From Loktanella sp. S4079 (GTDB lineage Bacteria > Pseudomonadota > Alphaproteobacteria > Rhodobacterales > Rhodobacteraceae), in assembly GCF_000967725.1 (NCBI RefSeq), contig NZ_JXYE01000006.1, forward strand, positions 62,001 to 126,000: 64,000 bases of DNA, in the 5' to 3' direction. The notes below the pieces were generated by a model. The model saw nothing but the letters and a program-made list of their open reading frames with translations, did not search any database and was not told the DNA's origin. Made by a program: the position numbers and the translations under genes. Of this stretch, positions 60,567 to 64,000 are shown one piece after another. Numbering within the stretch: position 1 is the stretch's first letter; every line of letters starts with the position of its first letter.

Positions 60567-61592
60567 CTATAGGCGCTTTCTATTTTGCATCATCAGAACC
60601 CAGATCAGCACGGGCGCACCAATCAGGGCTGTAAAGACACCAGCAGGCAGAGCGAACCCGGCTGGCAAGAATTGCGTGATCGCGTCAGCAAGCAAGGCAA
60701 TCAACGCCCCGACAAGTGCCGCCGACAGTATTGTTGGTCGTGATTGGCCGTTTAGCCCGTGGGCAATTGGTCCCGCGACAAAGGCCACAAAGGGCAGCGG
60801 TCCCGCCGCTGCAACGGCCAGTGCGACGGCACAAACCGCGAGCCCCAGCGTGATCAAATGCGCGCGGTTGAGCCGAATGCCCAATGCGGTTGCCAAAGTG
60901 TCGTCCAAGGATGCGCGCGACAGCGTGAACTGGTGCCAAAAGATGAATGGCGTCAGAACGACCAGCCCCAGCCAAAGCAGTTGCACATCATGAAATGAAC
61001 GGTTCCCAAATGATCCGACCAACCATTTTACCAGTACGGCTGCGGTGTTTTCGTTCACCTGCATCAGCAAAAGGTCAGAGATCACGGTCAGGGTCAGCAT
61101 GACGCCAATCCCCGTCACGACGACTTGGCCGGACGACAGACCGCGTTGCCAGCTGAGGATCACAACAAGCATGGCTGCCAATGCGCCGCCTGTTATTGCA
61201 CCGAGCATGACGCTGCCAACTCCGCCGGTCAGAACAACAGACAAGATCGCCCCAACGCCTGCACCGCTGGAAAATCCGATAATATCGGGCGATGCCAGCG
61301 GATTGCGCAGCATGGTCTGGATCAATTCGCCCGCCATGCCAAGCGCCAGACCAACGGCCAGCGCCGTCAGCACCCGTGGTACCCGATTTTCCAAGACAAT
61401 CATCTGGATGACTGGATCGCCCTGACGGGCAAAGGCCCCAAGGATATCACCCAACCCCAAGGGATACGCGCCGCGCAGTAGCGCGACAGACAATAAGGTT
61501 AGCAAACTGGCCGCGAGCACTATGTTCACCAGCAGCAACCGCGCTGGCAGGCGCGTGGACAGGGCTCCGATCCGAAGGCTCAGCGTCGTCAT
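60567..61592 (-). CDS. Iron-siderophore ABC permease (FepG-like)
   Basis: 341 residues from the ATG at 61592, which overlaps the upstream permease stop as ATGA; a longer frame to 61853 is spurious. FecCD family: about nine membrane helices, VLTALAVGLALGMAGELIQTMLRNPLASPDIIGFSSGAGVG and the cytoplasmic coupling region AAGPLPFVAFVAGPIAH. Works with the FepD-like permease. Confidence 0.92.
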   Translation of the reverse strand: MTTLSLRIGALSTRLPARLLLVNIVLAASLLTLLSVALLRGAYPLGLGDILGAFARQGDPVIQMIVLENRVPRVLTALAVGLALGMAGELIQTMLRNPLASPDIIGFSSGAGVGAILSVVLTGGVGSVMLGAITGGALAAMLVVILSWQRGLSSGQVVVTGIGVMLTLTVISDLLLMQVNENTAAVLVKWLVGSFGNRSFHDVQLLWLGLVVLTPFIFWHQFTLSRASLDDTLATALGIRLNRAHLITLGLAVCAVALAVAAAGPLPFVAFVAGPIAHGLNGQSRPTILSAALVGALIALLADAITQFLPAGFALPAGVFTALIGAPVLIWVLMMQNRKRL

Positions 61593-62629
61593 AGGCGGAC
61601 CCCCCGCTTCATTCGCACGAGCAGGATCAACACCGGCCCTCCGATGAGTGCCATCATTGCGCCTGCTTCGATTTCGGACCCCGGCAATAAGACGCGCCCT
61701 AAAATATCGGCAAACAGTGCAAGAATACCGCCCGCAAAGAAGGCGCCGACTGTTAACAGGCTGATATTCGCCCCGACGAATGGTCGCACAACATGCGGCA
61801 CAACAAGCCCGATAAAGGCGATAGGCCCGGCAAGCGACACGGTTGTCCCACATAAGATGACGACCGTCAGCACGGTCAGGACACGAGCGATGCCAATCCG
61901 CACACCCAGCGCCCGTGCCGTATCGTCGCCGAGCACCAGTTGATTCAACAACATCGCTGAAATTACAGCCATTGGAAGTCCAATGGCGTAGAGCGGCAGC
62001 AAGCTAGATATATTTGCCATGCTGACACCCGAGAATGCGCCCAGAACCCAGAACCGATAGACGTCCAGGCTTTCGCGGCTGAGGATGAGGATCGCCCAAG
62101 TGAACGCGAGAAACAGCGCGCCAATTGCAGCACCAGCCAAAACGAAACGTGTAGGATCAGGGCCGTTTTTTCGCACTGATCCGCCGAGCAACAAAACAAG
62201 CCCTGCGGCGATCGCCGCACCGATAAGGGCAGGAATAACGAGGTCGGTTTGATCGACCAAACGCAGACCCCAAATTGCAATCACCACGCCCAGTGCAGCG
62301 CCGCCGTTGATCCCCAATAGCCCCGGATCGGCCAGTGGATTACGGCTAAAGACTTGCATCAAGGCGCCCGCAACACCCAGTGACCCACCACCAAGCGCTG
62401 CGATCACAGCGCGTGGGATACGCATTTGCAGAACCACCACATGATCGGGGTTCGTGCCGTCAAAGGCAGTGAACGCGCCGATCACTGTACCCGGTGCGAC
62501 GTCACGGATGCCAAAAAACAGGGAAATTCCCGCGAGCAAGACAATTAACACGACCGCAATCACATAAAGGCCAAGCACGTAGCGAAGATTATTGCGCCGC
62601 ATTTGCACGGCCAAATTAAAGTCACTCAT
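61589..62629 (-). CDS. Iron-siderophore ABC permease (FepD-like)
   Basis: 346 residues from the ATG at 62629 (overlapping the binding protein stop by 8 bases). FecCD signatures: RIPRAVIAALGGGSLGVAGALMQVFSRNPLADPGLLGINGGAALG, ALGVRIGIARVL and AGPIAFIGLVVPHVVRPFVG. About nine membrane helices. Translationally coupled on both sides. Confidence 0.92.
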   Translation of the reverse strand: MSDFNLAVQMRRNNLRYVLGLYVIAVVLIVLLAGISLFFGIRDVAPGTVIGAFTAFDGTNPDHVVVLQMRIPRAVIAALGGGSLGVAGALMQVFSRNPLADPGLLGINGGAALGVVIAIWGLRLVDQTDLVIPALIGAAIAAGLVLLLGGSVRKNGPDPTRFVLAGAAIGALFLAFTWAILILSRESLDVYRFWVLGAFSGVSMANISSLLPLYAIGLPMAVISAMLLNQLVLGDDTARALGVRIGIARVLTVLTVVILCGTTVSLAGPIAFIGLVVPHVVRPFVGANISLLTVGAFFAGGILALFADILGRVLLPGSEIEAGAMMALIGGPVLILLVRMKRGVRL

Positions 62630-63602
62630 CGGGTGCTCCGACTGTTTTGGCGTGGGCATTGCGTGCGTGGGTGCGCGGGTTCCCATCGGCGGCTGCGACG
62701 ATCACAGGCACCAGATAATCCAGCGCAAAGTTCAGTGAGAGCGGGCTGGAATGGGACATCGCAGAAGAGAGTTCTTCGTCGATCAGGATTTCACGCCCTT
62801 CGCGCACCGCGCGCATCATGGGACGCAGTTGGATACGATCAAGCGCGGCTTCTGGGTTTGGTGAATCCATCCAGATCAGAATGTCTGTGTCGATTGGCTC
62901 TAGGGTTTCAGGCGGGACGATCACATAGAAATTTGTTCCCCGAACCATATCATTCACTGCGGGCGTGATGGCAAAGCCCAGATCGGCAATCAATCGACCA
63001 CGGATATCTTGTTGTGCAAAGGCGCCGATACGTACGGGCCAGCCCACTGTGCCGGTACTGCCCTGCCATTCAGGGTGATCTTGGCGTAGTTTGGCGATGC
63101 GTTCCTCAAGCGCGGAAATTTGTTCGCGGGCCGTATCGGCACGGCCCAACGCGATACCGATGCGTTCATGCATAACCTGCCAAGGCGTGCCGTAGTCCCC
63201 ATATTCGGCCAGCGGTGCAACCGTCGGCGCTATGGTGGATAGCATGTTATATTCCCGCTCTGTCATCCCAGAGGCCTGCCCAAGGATAAGATCAGGTTCG
63301 AGCAGGGCAATCTGTTCAACGTCAATGTCACCGTAGATCACGGCTGGCTCTGCATCGCCAAGCGCGTCTTGGGCCCAGGGCCATACCCCATAGGGGTGCG
63401 GTCCATACCAATAGCGCAAACCAACAGGCACCACGCCGAGTGCCAGCACATAGTCATGTCCGATATAGGACAGCGAAACGACGCGCTCGGGCGTGCCGTC
63501 AATTGTAGTCGTCCCAAAGCGGTGCTGGATCGAAACAGTTTCAGCACCGCACGCGAAAGCGGCGCTGAAAGTCATTGCGATTGCGATGAAAACGCTACGC
63601 AT
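62622..63602 (-). CDS. Siderophore ABC transporter binding protein (FepB-like)
   Basis: 326 residues with a signal peptide (about 1-20, FACGAE). Periplasmic-binding class 8: ERVVSLSYIGHDYVLALGVVPVGL, YGDIDVEQIALLEPDLILGQASGMTEREY, TIAPTVAP and a C-terminal AMSHSSPLSLNFALDYL. Its ATG overlaps the TonB receptor stop (TAATG). It delivers ferric siderophore to the FepDG channel. Confidence 0.9.
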   Translation of the reverse strand: MRSVFIAIAMTFSAAFACGAETVSIQHRFGTTTIDGTPERVVSLSYIGHDYVLALGVVPVGLRYWYGPHPYGVWPWAQDALGDAEPAVIYGDIDVEQIALLEPDLILGQASGMTEREYNMLSTIAPTVAPLAEYGDYGTPWQVMHERIGIALGRADTAREQISALEERIAKLRQDHPEWQGSTGTVGWPVRIGAFAQQDIRGRLIADLGFAITPAVNDMVRGTNFYVIVPPETLEPIDTDILIWMDSPNPEAALDRIQLRPMMRAVREGREILIDEELSSAMSHSSPLSLNFALDYLVPVIVAAADGNPRTHARNAHAKTVGAPDE

Positions 63603-64000
63603 TACAACGGACGGCTAAACGTTAGTGCAATGTCGCGCCCTTCGCCAAGGGTACAAGCACCTGAATAGTTGTTCAGTGCGGGTGCACCGAGATCACCGGG
63701 CGATAATGTGGTGCCTGTGCAGAATGCGACATAACGTTCGTCCATCAGATTGCGCGCCGTCAATTGCGCGGTCCAGTCATTCCATTCATAGGTGATCGAT
63801 GCATCAAAGAGCGTGACACTATCCAAGTCATATGTGTTGGAAATATCTGCGTAACGCTCGCCTGTGAAACGCGCGCCGCCGCCAATCGACAGACCATCCA
63901 CAGATTGCAGTTCGTATTGGGCGTATAGGGTCGCTGACAGTTCTGGGACCCTCGCAACTTGGTTTCCGCCATAGGTTGGATCATCGACCACTTTGGCGTC
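63602..64000 (-). CDS. TonB-dependent siderophore receptor, C-terminal part (cut by window end)
   Basis: The last 132 residues of a TonB-dependent receptor beta-barrel: VPELSATLYAQYEL, LSIGGGARFTGERYAD, LDSVTLFDASITYEWNDWTAQLTARNLMDERYVAFC and the final ALTFSRPL with terminal aromatic-rich strand signature. The gene continues beyond 64000, so its start and plug domain are not seen. It heads the siderophore uptake operon. Confidence 0.88.
   Translation of the reverse strand, partial: DAKVVDDPTYGGNQVARVPELSATLYAQYELQSVDGLSIGGGARFTGERYADISNTYDLDSVTLFDASITYEWNDWTAQLTARNLMDERYVAFCTGTTLSPGDLGAPALNNYSGACTLGEGRDIALTFSRPL

Noticed and set aside
1..64000. rRNA, tRNA, prophage or conjugation genes
   Set aside because: None recognised in the translated frames or sequence read-through; absence of transfer genes in this window does not exclude them elsewhere on the replicon.

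Overview
The window looks like a 64 kb stretch of an extrachromosomal replicon (plasmid or chromid) from an alphaproteobacterium, most likely Rhodobacteraceae (Roseobacter group). This is inferred from the RepB-type (Rep_3) initiator divergent to a large ParA/ParB pair, the CcdAB addiction module, Exo-like polysaccharide genes and moderate G+C; no rRNA or tRNA was seen to confirm it.

Layout: (1) 1-1.7 kb: two exported proteins (DUF3617; SUMF1-fold). (2) 1.7-7.8 kb: plasmid maintenance. It holds ccdAB, a tyrosine recombinase with a lox-like 13-7-13 inverted site nearby, parAB with four copies of a TTTCGC-W-GCGAAA palindrome, an origin with inverted repeats and a DnaA box, and repB. (3) 7.8-12.3 kb: an overlapping trio of FMNH2-dependent monooxygenase, aldo/keto reductase and flavin reductase, plus a YeiH-type exporter and a divergent GntR regulator. 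This is the arrangement expected for oxidative desulfonation of a sulfo-sugar (sulfo-SMO type). (4) 12.3-32.7 kb: an amino-sugar catabolic region with GH20 hexosaminidase, NagA, NagB, a ROK kinase, two Gfo/Idh/MocA oxidoreductases, an SDR, two MlrC (M81) metallo-amidases, a D-threonine-aldolase-like PLP protein, RidA, CutC, an RpiR regulator, an MFS permease and a complete CUT1 ABC importer.

(5) 32.7-58 kb: an exopolysaccharide/glycoconjugate region. It includes a contiguous HAD-UbiA, GtrA, DprE1-like, DprE2-like cassette that matches the mycobacterial decaprenyl-phosphoryl-arabinose route. Around it are six glycosyltransferases, three sulfotransferases, a Wzz/BY-kinase-type co-polymerase lacking the P-loop lysine, an ExoF-like export protein, a GH16 glycanase, a 691-residue membrane-anchored protein of unknown family and a 1266-residue G8/beta-helix/LamG protein. 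(6) 58-64 kb: a siderophore uptake operon (TonB receptor cut by the window end, binding protein, two permeases, ATPase, siderophore-interacting reductase, TetR regulator).

Together the genes suggest a replicon for surface-associated life. It can scavenge GlcNAc-containing glycans and probably a sulfonated sugar, make a decorated (possibly arabinosylated and sulfated) exopolymer, and acquire iron. The most novel-looking unit is the arabinofuranose-donor cassette with a fused HAD phosphatase inside a sulfotransferase-rich polysaccharide locus. Starts were moved from the longest reading frame where ribosome-binding sites or ATGA-type overlaps justify it.
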